Shown here: positions 1 to 6,819 of the stretch, piece after piece
Numbering within the stretch: position 1 is the first letter of the stretch
How the letters are laid out: each line of letters opens with the position of its first letter
From: Candidatus Zipacnadia bacterium
GTDB lineage: Bacteria > Armatimonadota > Zipacnadia > Zipacnadales > Zipacnadaceae
NCBI GenBank assembly: GCA_029821455.1
Contig: JALGTI010000165.1
Span: forward strand, 1-8,135
Reading direction: 5' to 3'
DNA length: 8,135 bases
The notes under the pieces: generated by a model
What the model saw: only the letters and a program-made list of their open reading frames with translations
Database searches by the model: none
What the model was told of the DNA's origin: nothing
Position numbers and translations under genes: made by a program

Positions 1-149
1 ACGTAGTCGTCGTTAGCAACGACTCCCCTCGTGCTTAGGTCGCCGACGTTGTCTGTCCACCACTCATCAAGGGTCGGTTCTGCCCACACGCACATCGCGC
101 CACCAGCGAGCATGCTCACCAGTGTTGTTACGAGTAGGACTTTCCGCAT
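1..149 (-). CDS. Secreted protein of unknown function, N-terminal part (runs off left edge)
   Basis: Reading leftward from the ATG at 149-147, 49 codons stay open to the edge. The protein starts with a classic secretory signal: a basic n-region (MRK), a hydrophobic core over residues 4-18 (VLLVTTLVSMLAGGA) and a likely signal peptidase I site after VWA (residues 21-23), so the mature protein would begin EPTLDEWW. A Cys at residue 20 sits in GAMC, which is a poor lipobox, so I favour a free exported protein over a lipoprotein. A strong ribosome site (AAGGGGG on the minus strand) lies about 10 nt before the ATG, and a near-consensus promoter lies upstream at 208-236. A longer overlapping reading frame on the same strand has no such signals. 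The family cannot be told from 49 residues. It is transcribed away from an exosortase operon, so it could be a sorted substrate, but the C-terminus that would show this is outside the window. Confidence 0.75.
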   Translation of the reverse strand, partial: MRKVLLVTTLVSMLAGGAMCVWAEPTLDEWWTDNVGDLSTRGVVANDDY

Positions 150-207
150 GCCTAACGCACCCCCTTTCTGGGATGTATTCCCTCTTGCCCACTCTGACAG
201 TGAAGTG

Positions 208-236
208 CTTATACACCGTTCGCTCCAGCTTGTCAA
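208..236 (-). promoter_or_regulatory. Sigma70-type promoter for the left-facing secreted-protein gene
   Basis: On the minus strand a perfect -35 box TTGACA (236-231) is followed by a 17-nt spacer and a -10 box TATAAG (213-208, five of six matches to consensus). Transcription would begin near 201, giving a leader of about 50 nt that carries the ribosome site of the gene starting at 149. The match to consensus and the position directly upstream of a signal-peptide start support each other. It is predicted from sequence only. Confidence 0.7.
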
Positions 237-467
237 GGGGCGAAAAGATGTTTGAGCGTTTCTTGAGACCGCTTTGATAGAGGATTATCGGCGGAAAGTG
301 AGCAGCAGGGAAGAGCTGTCGCGTGGTGGTTGGCAGCCCGCAAAGCCATTCGCTTCCAGCCATTCTTTCCAATACCATCGAGGTAACTCCCTCCCGTCAC
401 CAACGCCGCAACCGCACGCGGGCGCGGGTGTATCCCGAGAGCATCGGTCGCATATGCGCCTGTGCTA
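237..467. other. Core of divergent intergenic region, no gene seen
   Basis: These 231 bases lie between the two outward-facing promoters. Short open frames exist on both strands, but none has a ribosome site or a protein-like composition. The only notable motif is a perfect 10-bp palindrome, CGCATATGCG, at 449-458, ending 9 nt before the -35 box of the right-facing promoter; that is a reasonable place for a regulator to bind. I did not recognise a riboswitch or small RNA. Confidence 0.4.
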
Positions 468-496
468 TTGACACCAAGTAATGAATTGTTTACACT
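468..496 (+). promoter_or_regulatory. Sigma70-type promoter for the exosortase operon
   Basis: A perfect -35 box TTGACA (468-473), a 17-nt spacer and a -10 box TACACT (491-496, four of six matches) form a good housekeeping-type promoter reading right. Transcription would start near 503. No gene begins until 760, so the transcript would have a leader of roughly 255 nt. It is the only plausible promoter I found upstream of the glycosyltransferase, TPR and exosortase genes. Confidence 0.6.
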
Positions 497-502
497 AAGA
501 CA

Positions 503-759
503 ACCGAGCGCTTATGCTCTGCTACTGATAAGAGACTAGGCCTCTTGCAGTGAGGCACAGTGATTAGTGGAGAACGGTGTCTTCGACGGGCAAGAGATGC
601 TTGAAAAAAACCGTGCATGGCGTTATCATTTGCCTCACCCGACCCACTCGGGCCTGTAGCGCGGGGTCGTGCCGGTCTTTTGGCATTGAGGTATAGAAGT
701 AGTCCTGCCACGGGGAGCCATCATTCAGGGGCGTAACGTGTTGAAAGGGAGGATAAGCC
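503..759 (+). other. Long 5' leader of the operon
   Basis: This stretch would be the untranslated leader if the promoter at 468-496 is used. It can form small hairpins: GCCTC/GAGGC (540-544 with 552-556), CCCGA/TCGGG (638-642 with 648-652), and a competing pairing CGACCC/GGGTCG (640-645 with 664-669) that excludes the second one. None is followed by a T-run, so none looks like a terminator or attenuator. A 30-codon frame (GTG at 567, internal ATG at 597, stop just before 660) lacks a good ribosome site and I do not call it a gene. The ribosome site AAAGGGAGG (744-752) for the next gene is at its end. No known riboswitch class was recognised. Confidence 0.35.
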
Positions 760-2406
760 GTGCGCATGCGTCGTGAGTTCAGGGCAGGGCGCTTGCTTTT
801 CTGGGCGCTACTCATAGGAATGCCTTTTCTTGTCCAGCTCACGTTCCTGTCCGGCCAGTTCAGCGGGCTGCGGTCGCGGCAGGCGATAGACCATGCGCAG
901 GTGGCGCGGAACATTGCGCGAGGTGACGGTTTCACCACGAACTTCATTCGGCCGCTCAGCCTCGTTTTTTCAGCCAAGGTCGAGGGCCATCCTGACCTCC
1001 TGAATGCGCCGTTGCATCCGCTTCTGCTGTCCCTCGCCTTTCGTGTCCTGCCCCCGAATGACAACACGGTTGTGTTTTTGTCGGTCATTTTCTGGGTCGC
1101 CTCGATATGGATCGTGTTCTTTTTGACCAGGCGTATGTTTGGCCCCAAGACGGGGGCTCTTGCTGCCGCGGTTTTGATGGTGTCGCTTAATCCAATGATG
1201 TCTTCAATGGCTGGCACTGCCACGATGGTATCGATGTTTCTGATGCTGCTGCTTTTCTATTTGCTTATTGGCAGAGCCTATCCCGACGGCGAGGCAGAGG
1301 ATGCCAGGAGGCAAGGCTTGTGGCCCATGGCCGCGATTGGTGCTGTCCTGGGGCTAGCAGTTCTAAACGATTACTATTATGTTGCCGCCGTCGTCCCGGT
1401 CCTTCTGTTCGTGATCCTGGCAACAGCGCCGCACAAGAACTGGAGAGGTGCCGCAATCGTCGCGGGCGGAGTCGTGATTGTGCTGCTTCCCTGGATGGTG
1501 CGTAACCTCGTGGTTACGGGCAACCCAATATTCACACTCGCCCAATATGACATAGCGTCTCACACTGGGATTCACCCAGGACAGTCGGTATTGCAGCACC
1601 TAGATCCACAGGTGGCGAAAGCGGCTGCATTGTATCCCTTCTTGTGGGAGAACTTGCGTAGCGTACTGCTCAAGGTGCGGACTGGGATAAGACCGCTGCT
1701 CGAGTCTGTGCCCATGTTCGGTGGGCTATTCATCGGTCCCCTGTTCTTCGCTAGCATATTTGTAACTATGCAGAGACGTGCAGTACGCAGTCTGCGTCGT
1801 CTGTTTTACGGTGTTGTGCTTAGCTTCGCGCTATTCATGCTGTTGGGAGCTTTTTCACGTGAATCTCTGGTTGCACTAGAGCCATTCGCAATCATCTTTG
1901 CAGTCGGTGCCGTCAGCCGGTTCATCGGTGCGGTTGACACAGACACACTGGCCCGTGGCTGGCGAGAACGCGATTGGCCTCGCATGTGGCAGCCGGCCAA
2001 GAAACTAATTGTTGTAGGAGTTCTGGTGCTGCTCGCGGCCTTCCCGGTGGCGCACTATGTGCGCCTTGGAGGCGCGCGCGAGAGGCCTTCAATGCTCAAA
2101 TACGAGTACTTGAGTATGCAAGCCCCATCAGAGGGGCTGCTAATGTCCGACTCCCCGTGGCTGGCGGCCTGGTACTGTGACAGGCCGAGCGTCTGGCTAA
2201 CCCAAGCAGCGACTGATTACGACTTGGTATCCCAACGCGTCGAACCTATAGACGTGCTTCACTTCTCTGGAAGTTTTCGTGCAGATCCGGCGACTGCCTG
2301 GGGTAACTGGTGGCAGCAAGCCAGGCTCTCACCAGCGCCTTACAAGGAACTGACGCACGTTTATGCGCCAGCCCGCGGCGAGGTCGTGCGTCGTCGCCCA
2401 GGCTGA
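760..2406 (+). CDS. GT-C type membrane glycosyltransferase (ArnT/GT39-like)
   Basis: A 548-residue polytopic membrane protein of the GT-C fold, whose members use polyprenyl-phosphate sugars as donors on the outer side of the inner membrane. The start is GTG, set by the strong site AAAGGGAGG 7 nt upstream; an ATG two codons later is the alternative. A first membrane segment (about 11-30) is followed by an extracytoplasmic loop with acidic D44 in RQAIDHAQVARN, where GT-C enzymes keep a catalytic acidic residue, and then RGDGFTTNFIRPLS (54-67). Several hydrophobic segments follow between about 103 and 390. The conserved LLPWMVRN motif is at 242-249. After a last membrane segment (about 415-432), a soluble tail carries a motif (464-480) typical of the family's outer domain: DSPWLAAWY then DRPSVWL. 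Sugar and acceptor are unknown. It is first in a tight operon with a TPR lipoprotein and an exosortase, which suggests a role in making or decorating an exopolysaccharide or exported glycoprotein. Confidence 0.82.
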   Translation: MRMRREFRAGRLLFWALLIGMPFLVQLTFLSGQFSGLRSRQAIDHAQVARNIARGDGFTTNFIRPLSLVFSAKVEGHPDLLNAPLHPLLLSLAFRVLPPNDNTVVFLSVIFWVASIWIVFFLTRRMFGPKTGALAAAVLMVSLNPMMSSMAGTATMVSMFLMLLLFYLLIGRAYPDGEAEDARRQGLWPMAAIGAVLGLAVLNDYYYVAAVVPVLLFVILATAPHKNWRGAAIVAGGVVIVLLPWMVRNLVVTGNPIFTLAQYDIASHTGIHPGQSVLQHLDPQVAKAAALYPFLWENLRSVLLKVRTGIRPLLESVPMFGGLFIGPLFFASIFVTMQRRAVRSLRRLFYGVVLSFALFMLLGAFSRESLVALEPFAIIFAVGAVSRFIGAVDTDTLARGWRERDWPRMWQPAKKLIVVGVLVLLAAFPVAHYVRLGGARERPSMLKYEYLSMQAPSEGLLMSDSPWLAAWYCDRPSVWLTQAATDYDLVSQRVEPIDVLHFSGSFRADPATAWGNWWQQARLSPAPYKELTHVYAPARGEVVRRRPG

Positions 2407-2410
2407 CCTC

Positions 2411-2420
2411 GAGGATGGAG
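2411..2420 (+). promoter_or_regulatory. Ribosome binding site that fixes the TPR gene start
   Basis: GAGG (2411-2414) lies 9 nt before the ATG at 2424, and GGAG follows at 2417-2420. The in-frame ATG at 2415 abuts GAGG directly and would have no usable spacing, and a GTG at 2310 lies deep in the preceding gene. This favours 2424 as the start. Confidence 0.55.
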
Positions 2421-2423
2421 CCA

Positions 2424-3794
2424 ATGTGCCGGTCGATACGAGTCTTACCAGAACTGGGCATCCTGTCGCTCGTGACATGCCTCTTACTGTCAGGCTGCTG
2501 CGCCCGTGTCGACCGAACCTGGGATGATCTGCCCAGGGTAGCGAAACCGCGGACCGACCCCACTATTGCGCGCTTGCTGGCGGAAACAGAGGCTGACCCG
2601 AACTCGGGGGAGGTATATATCAAGCTGTCAGAAGCCTACCTGCAACGCGGCCAGGTCGAGAGGGGAACTGAAGCAGCACTGCGCGCGCTCGAGTTGGAGC
2701 CGGAGAATGACCAGATAATGCGGCTTCTGCTTAACCTGTCGTTGCGTTCCCAGAAGCTCGGCGCCCGCGTTGCACAGTTCTGTGCCAATCTGGTCAATGA
2801 CAAGCCGGGACAGTCCCGAGCCCTCAACATCCTAGGCGTAATGTTATTGCGCGCCCGGCAACTTGACCGCGCCATACATTATTTCCAACAGGCGATTGAG
2901 GCCGATGCAAACTTCCCCCATGCGGCCGCTAACTTGGCTGTGTGCTATGCTCTGCAGGGCGACAACGCCAAAGCCGACGAATGGCGCACGACTGCGACAC
3001 GCTTGGCCCCTTCCGACCCAACCATTTCGTTGGTACTTGCCGGTGTGTACGCTAACAGGGCTCAGGTTGACAAAGCTCTAGCTGAGTACGACCGGGTCTT
3101 GTCTTTGGCCCCAGACTCTCCCCAGATTTACCTTGAAATCGGACGCACACACACCATGGCGGGCAACTTTGACCAAGCTGAGGATGCTTTCAGAAGAGCG
3201 TTGACCATTAGGCCCGGTTTCGTTCCTGCGCGTATGTCCCTGGGCAAACTGTTATCTTCTCAGCGACGCTATCGGGAGGCTTTGGAGCAGTTCAAGAATG
3301 TGGCTAGATCAGCGCCCAACATGCCCGACGCCCACGTGGGGGCGGGCTTATTATCATATAGGCTGGGAGACCTGAAGGACGCGGAACAAGAACTCCTTAG
3401 CGCTTTGCAGCTCAACCCGTCTTCTGCAGAGGCGGCCAACGCACTGGCCTACCTGTATGCCGATCGGCCTGATAAACTCGACACAGCGCTCGAACTGGCT
3501 GAGCGGGCCACTGCCCTCAGCCCCAGCGATCCAAGCATCGGCGACACCTATGGATGGGTGTTACTCAAGCTTGGTAAGACACAACAAGCCATTGAGAAAC
3601 TAACCTGGGCTGTCGGAAAAGCTCCCGACCATCCAACCATTATGTATCACCTCGGTGTTGCGTATTACCAGGCTGGCGACAAGCCGCGGGCCATAGAGTG
3701 GCTACGCAGGGCACTGGCATCCACGGGCCGTTTCGCAAGCCCGACCGACCGTGACGAGGCACAGGAGCTCTTGGCGGAGGTTAGCAAGGAATGA
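2424..3794 (+). CDS. TPR-repeat lipoprotein of an exosortase/exopolysaccharide operon
   Basis: 456 residues with a lipoprotein signal: an Arg-containing start, a hydrophobic stretch (about 11-22) and the lipobox LSGC with the lipidated Cys at 25. Residues about 62-438 are a near-continuous solenoid of some eleven 34-residue tetratricopeptide repeats, with the usual pattern of Gly/Ala at position 8, Ala at 20 and Pro at 32; good examples are 130-163, 233-266, 301-334 and 405-438. TPR arrays bind proteins, so the likely role is a scaffold or secretion partner at the membrane. It resembles in design the PrsT-type TPR lipoproteins of PEP-CTERM systems but is about half their usual length. It begins 17 nt after the glycosyltransferase stop and ends 19 nt before the exosortase, so co-transcription is likely. 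An in-frame ATG at 2415 would add three residues; the ribosome site spacing favours 2424. Confidence 0.82.
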   Translation: MCRSIRVLPELGILSLVTCLLLSGCCARVDRTWDDLPRVAKPRTDPTIARLLAETEADPNSGEVYIKLSEAYLQRGQVERGTEAALRALELEPENDQIMRLLLNLSLRSQKLGARVAQFCANLVNDKPGQSRALNILGVMLLRARQLDRAIHYFQQAIEADANFPHAAANLAVCYALQGDNAKADEWRTTATRLAPSDPTISLVLAGVYANRAQVDKALAEYDRVLSLAPDSPQIYLEIGRTHTMAGNFDQAEDAFRRALTIRPGFVPARMSLGKLLSSQRRYREALEQFKNVARSAPNMPDAHVGAGLLSYRLGDLKDAEQELLSALQLNPSSAEAANALAYLYADRPDKLDTALELAERATALSPSDPSIGDTYGWVLLKLGKTQQAIEKLTWAVGKAPDHPTIMYHLGVAYYQAGDKPRAIEWLRRALASTGRFASPTDRDEAQELLAEVSKE

Positions 3795-3813
3795 TTTGTG
3801 ATCAGACGATAGC

Positions 3814-5490
3814 ATGAGTGCGAGAGTGGAGTCACAACCCAGTCTAAGGGAGACCTTGATTAGTTACGGATTGTTAATCGTTACTGCCGCCTGCGTAGTG
3901 GCGATGTACACCCGGTGGGCGCAACAAGCCTGGTACGCCATTTGGGAGGTCGAGGACTCTTATTACAGCCACAGTCTCTTAATCCCTTTCATTGCTGGAT
4001 ATCTGCTCTGGCGCAAGCGCGATGAACTCGCTCAAGCACCTATGCGTGCGGATTGGCGCGGGCTCCTGATTGCGTTCATTGGCTTACTTCTCTTCATCCC
4101 CGGCACCTTCGCCGATATGCTGACTTTCAGCGGGCTGTCTCTCATAGCGATACTGGTAGGAGCGGTATGGGCCCTGTACGGGCCCAGTGTGATAAGAATC
4201 TGTGCGTTCCCCATCCTCTACCTGCTTTTCATGATGCCCATCTCTACTGCACTGCTTGAGCCGGTTGCCTTCTCTCTGCGGCTTCTGTCAACGAAGATGG
4301 CCAGCGGGTGGCTCGCCCTTTTCGGCCAGCACGGAATCGCCGAAGGGACTTCCATCATCTTCTCGACGATGCGGGTTGAAGTCCCCAATGCGTGCAGTGG
4401 TATGCAGTCGCTTATGGCCTTGGTGGCTGCCCTGTCTGCGTTCGTCTATATTGGGCGTGGCTCATTGTGGCGTCGGCTTCTGCTCCTTGCGGTTATTCCA
4501 CCAGTCTTGGTCGTGTCCAATGGCTTGCGGATTGCCCTAATAGCCATGATTGCCAGACTGTTTGGAATGGACGTAGCAGAAGGACCGCTCCACGGCACGT
4601 CAAGTGCACTTGTATTCTTGCTGACCTTTCTTGCCATACTCGGCTTTGCCCACATGTTAGCGGTTGAGATTGACTTAGGTAGTGAAGCGACACGAGGCAG
4701 CAACCCTTCTCGCGCGCGACCCCAGAGCATTTCTCGCTGGCTGCCCCGTACGTCATTTCCTTCGTTGGGACTCATCGCGGTCCTTCTGATGGGCAACTGG
4801 GCAAAGCTTACACTGCGACCACAGGAAGCGGGCGTCGAGGGCCTGCCGCTGGTAGACTTCTCACAAGTTCCACTTCAAGTTGACGGCTGGACCGGCAGAG
4901 ACGTTGAGGTCGACCCTGAGAACAGGAGGAAGATATTCGCCAATTCCTTGCTGAGCCGAGCCTATACCAGTGGGAATGGCCAGGAAGTTACCCTACTAGT
5001 GGAGTATCGTTCCAATGCTAGTCGAAAAATGTTCCATACGCCCGATTTGTGCATGCCGGCAGCGGGATGGAGGATGGACGTGCCCGAAAGAAAGCTTGCT
5101 GCTGTAGGCCAGATGCTTGTTCCCGTCTTGGTGATACCGTTTGAAAAGGACGAATCTAACTGGATAGAGACTTACTGGTACCGGTACGGTGGCGTATACG
5201 CAGCGCCCGGCTCGTCGTTGGCAACCCGTATGCAATTAGCTGGTCATTTGGGGCGCATAATTGGGCGACGGCAAACCCAGACACTCTTCAGGGTCGGCTC
5301 ACTGGTTGTTGGATCGGTTCAGGAAACATACTCCGCACAACTAGACCTGCTCGACAAGCTGATGCCTGCCATCGAGAAGGCTTTGGCGGACGGGGATGAG
5401 CGGGGTCGCCGCCGCAGTGAGCAGGATGTGGGTTGGCATCATCCAGGCAGTGAGAATGGAGCAGAGCTGACACTGGAAGTGGTGGAATGA
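3814..5490 (+). CDS. Exosortase fused to a C-terminal EpsI domain
   Basis: 558 residues. The N-terminal part (1 to about 285) is an exosortase: a polytopic inner-membrane cysteine transpeptidase that cuts proteins at a C-terminal PEP-CTERM-like tail. The expected catalytic triad is visible: Cys194 in PNACSGMQS, Arg239 in SNGLRIAL and His260 in GPLHGTSS, each at the edge of a hydrophobic segment; about eight membrane segments precede or surround them. After a linker (about 286-312) and one more membrane segment (about 315-330), the rest (about 335-525) is an EpsI domain with its hallmark HTPDLCMPAAGW (408-419), keeping the conserved His, Cys and GW. EpsI is often a separate gene; fusion is known in some exosortase subfamilies, such as the XrtD type. 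I cannot assign the subfamily without a profile search. A charged tail (about 526-558) follows. The ribosome site before the ATG is weak, so translation may depend on the TPR gene 19 nt upstream. Confidence 0.92.
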   Translation: MSARVESQPSLRETLISYGLLIVTAACVVAMYTRWAQQAWYAIWEVEDSYYSHSLLIPFIAGYLLWRKRDELAQAPMRADWRGLLIAFIGLLLFIPGTFADMLTFSGLSLIAILVGAVWALYGPSVIRICAFPILYLLFMMPISTALLEPVAFSLRLLSTKMASGWLALFGQHGIAEGTSIIFSTMRVEVPNACSGMQSLMALVAALSAFVYIGRGSLWRRLLLLAVIPPVLVVSNGLRIALIAMIARLFGMDVAEGPLHGTSSALVFLLTFLAILGFAHMLAVEIDLGSEATRGSNPSRARPQSISRWLPRTSFPSLGLIAVLLMGNWAKLTLRPQEAGVEGLPLVDFSQVPLQVDGWTGRDVEVDPENRRKIFANSLLSRAYTSGNGQEVTLLVEYRSNASRKMFHTPDLCMPAAGWRMDVPERKLAAVGQMLVPVLVIPFEKDESNWIETYWYRYGGVYAAPGSSLATRMQLAGHLGRIIGRRQTQTLFRVGSLVVGSVQETYSAQLDLLDKLMPAIEKALADGDERGRRRSEQDVGWHHPGSENGAELTLEVVE

Positions 5491-5549
5491 ACATACGGGG
5501 CCCGTTTGGACAGATTGGCAGAGCCCCACGATGGGACATCAGGTTGTGA
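5487..5549 (+). CDS. Doubtful 20-codon ORF overlapping the exosortase stop
   Basis: An ATG at 5487 overlaps the exosortase stop in the ATGA arrangement typical of coupled genes, and purine-rich GGAAG and GGTGG lie just upstream. The frame reads MNIRGPFGQIGRAPRWDIRL and then stops. No family is recognised. It may be a truncated start of a lost downstream gene, or chance. The rest of the gap, up to 5636, shows only a small inverted repeat (GATTC at 5562-5566 with GAATC at 5572-5576) and no terminator-like hairpin with a T-run. Confidence 0.15.
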   Translation: MNIRGPFGQIGRAPRWDIRL

Positions 5550-5636
5550 GTAAGGATTGCTGATTCAATCTGAATCTGACATCGCCGCCGAGAGCAGCGA
5601 GTTGTACAAACGAATAGAAGGAACCAGTGATAGTCG

Positions 5637-5983
5637 ATGAGGGAGAAAGCTGGTCTGGAAGAGGTAGCACCAGCCGTGGTGCTGATACCGCGAGATAATA
5701 CATCTTGTACGCAATTAGGCGTAATACACAGTCTTGGGCGTGCGGGCATTCCGGTCGTGGCAGTGAGCATGAGACCTCGCTTTTCATTTCATTGGGCTCT
5801 CGTTACGCCTGCAAATGCTGCTCGCATGAGGGCGAGGACAGAGATCTCGGGTTAGCTGGATGGCTGGCTAAGCACGCCGGCAGGCGGGTGCTGTGGGACA
5901 CAGAGGTGCTTATCATGTTCATTGGACTCTGGCTTGCTGTCCGGCATTCGGCTCTTCTAACTGTATGCGGAGGGCAGCGATGA
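5637..5983 (+). pseudogene. Broken N-terminal fragment of an ATP-grasp ligase
   Basis: From the ATG at 5637 the first 54 residues look like the N-terminal (pre-ATP-grasp) domain of carboxylate-amine ligases: a beta strand PAVVLIP, then LGVIHSLGRAGIPVVAVS. It closely parallels the start of the ATP-grasp gene at 7995, with 16 identical bases (5744-5759 and 8102-8117). In this frame it stops at 5855. The family continues with a conserved SRY and then a loop, a helix and a strand; these appear in another frame from 5798 (SRYACKCC, later GWLAKHAGRRVLWDTEVLIM). One missing base near 5796-5799 would join the two. The second frame stops at 5981-5983, overlapping the racemase ATG as ATGA. Even rejoined, it is only about 115 residues where such ligases have about 400, so the ATP-binding and catalytic parts are gone. 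I read it as a frameshifted, truncated duplicate. A sequencing error could explain the frameshift but not the truncation. Confidence 0.65.
5969..5974 (+). promoter_or_regulatory. Ribosome binding site that fixes the racemase start
   Basis: GGAGGG ends 5 nt before the ATG at 5980. The longer in-frame start at 5893 has no such site, and its extra residues do not resemble the family, whose proteins begin directly with the first beta strand (here KIIGIVGGVGP). Confidence 0.7.
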
Positions 5984-6783
5984 GCAAGATAATCGGGATA
6001 GTCGGCGGCGTGGGGCCTAAGGCCGGCGAAAACCTGCACGCCAAAATATTGCTCAACACGCGTGCAGTCCGGGATGGCGACCACCTGCCTATTCTGCTGT
6101 ATACGAACCCGGCAATCCCAGATCGCACCGATTTCATCCTGGGAAAGAGCCCGGAGAACCCTGGACACGAGATTCTGCGGTCCCTGGAACTCCTTGTGAG
6201 TGCAGGTGCTAGGGTTCTCTGCATCCCGTGCAATACCGCCCACGCTCCCGTTATATGGGACGTTGTCAAGGCAGGTCTGGCAGCCCTTGTGTGTGATGCT
6301 CAGCTCCTGCACATTGTCAATCTTACTGTGGAACACATGGTGCATCACTATCCAAACGTCTCGCGTGTCGGCATTCTTGCTACCACTGGTACCATCCTGG
6401 CCGAGGTATATCAAGTTGCTCTCGTGCAGCATGGGATCTTTTCCGTGGTCCCTAGCGAGAGTCACCAACGCGAGATCCACGATGCCATTTACCACCCTGA
6501 GTGGGGTATCAAGGCCAGATCCGCACCGGTGATGCCGCATGCTATTGACATACTCACGAGCGCGGCGGCTAGACTTGTTGCTGGGGGCGCCGAAGCGATC
6601 ATTCTGGGCTGCACCGAAATCCCTAGGCAACGCTGTCTTGATAGACGCTTCGAACATCCTGGCCAGGAAGGCCATCCAACGTGCCGCAGGCGAAGAGAAG
6701 CTTGTCCCCGACACGTGACAGCGTTGACCGCTGCTAGAGGGCATCTGTGGATAGGACGCCGGCAGCTTGGTCTGGGAGTCTGA
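5980..6783 (+). CDS. Aspartate/glutamate racemase family protein with a frameshifted C-terminus
   Basis: 267 residues as read. The fold is that of cofactor-independent Asp/Glu racemases, which invert an amino acid using two cysteines. Visible are the first strand with GIVGGVGPKAG (6-16), catalytic Cys84 in PCNTAH (83-88) and the second catalytic Cys211 in GCTEIP (210-215), so the active site is complete. Right after EIP the sequence stops looking like the family: residues 216-267 are Arg-rich and unlike a folded domain. Reading from 6626 in the next frame gives a normal racemase end, GNAVLIDASNILARKAIQRA, stopping at 6716-6718. An indel near 6625, perhaps a deletion since the linker after EIP is short, therefore replaced the last helix. 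The protein may be inactive or unstable. It could supply a D-amino acid (D-Asp or D-Glu) to the neighbouring ATP-grasp ligase; the substrate cannot be read from sequence. A 36-nt gap follows before the GNAT gene. Confidence 0.8.
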   Translation: MSKIIGIVGGVGPKAGENLHAKILLNTRAVRDGDHLPILLYTNPAIPDRTDFILGKSPENPGHEILRSLELLVSAGARVLCIPCNTAHAPVIWDVVKAGLAALVCDAQLLHIVNLTVEHMVHHYPNVSRVGILATTGTILAEVYQVALVQHGIFSVVPSESHQREIHDAIYHPEWGIKARSAPVMPHAIDILTSAAARLVAGGAEAIILGCTEIPRQRCLDRRFEHPGQEGHPTCRRRREACPRHVTALTAARGHLWIGRRQLGLGV

Positions 6784-6819
6784 ATACGAACTTGGATATC
6801 TGCACCGGGAAGTCATACC

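Noticed and set aside
340..347. GCAAAGCC, reminiscent of the GEMM-I (cyclic di-GMP) riboswitch core
   Set aside because: The other conserved parts of that riboswitch are absent nearby, and the motif lies upstream of the predicted transcription start of the operon.
67..378. Minus-strand open frame of 103 codons
   Set aside because: It covers the divergent promoter region and overlaps, in another frame, the gene starting at 149 that has a signal peptide, ribosome site and promoter. Its own sequence has no such support.
564..1223. Minus-strand open frame of 219 codons
   Set aside because: Most of it lies opposite the glycosyltransferase. Its composition is Arg/Ser/Pro-rich as expected of an antisense frame. 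No ribosome site was evident.
2310..2423. Longer N-terminus for the TPR lipoprotein from GTG at 2310
   Set aside because: It would overlap the glycosyltransferase by 97 bases and push the lipoprotein signal more than 60 residues inward. The start at 2424 gives a normal signal.
5497..5527. GGGGC/GCCCC inverted repeat after the exosortase as a terminator
   Set aside because: The stem is only 5 bp with a 21-nt loop and is not followed by a T-run.
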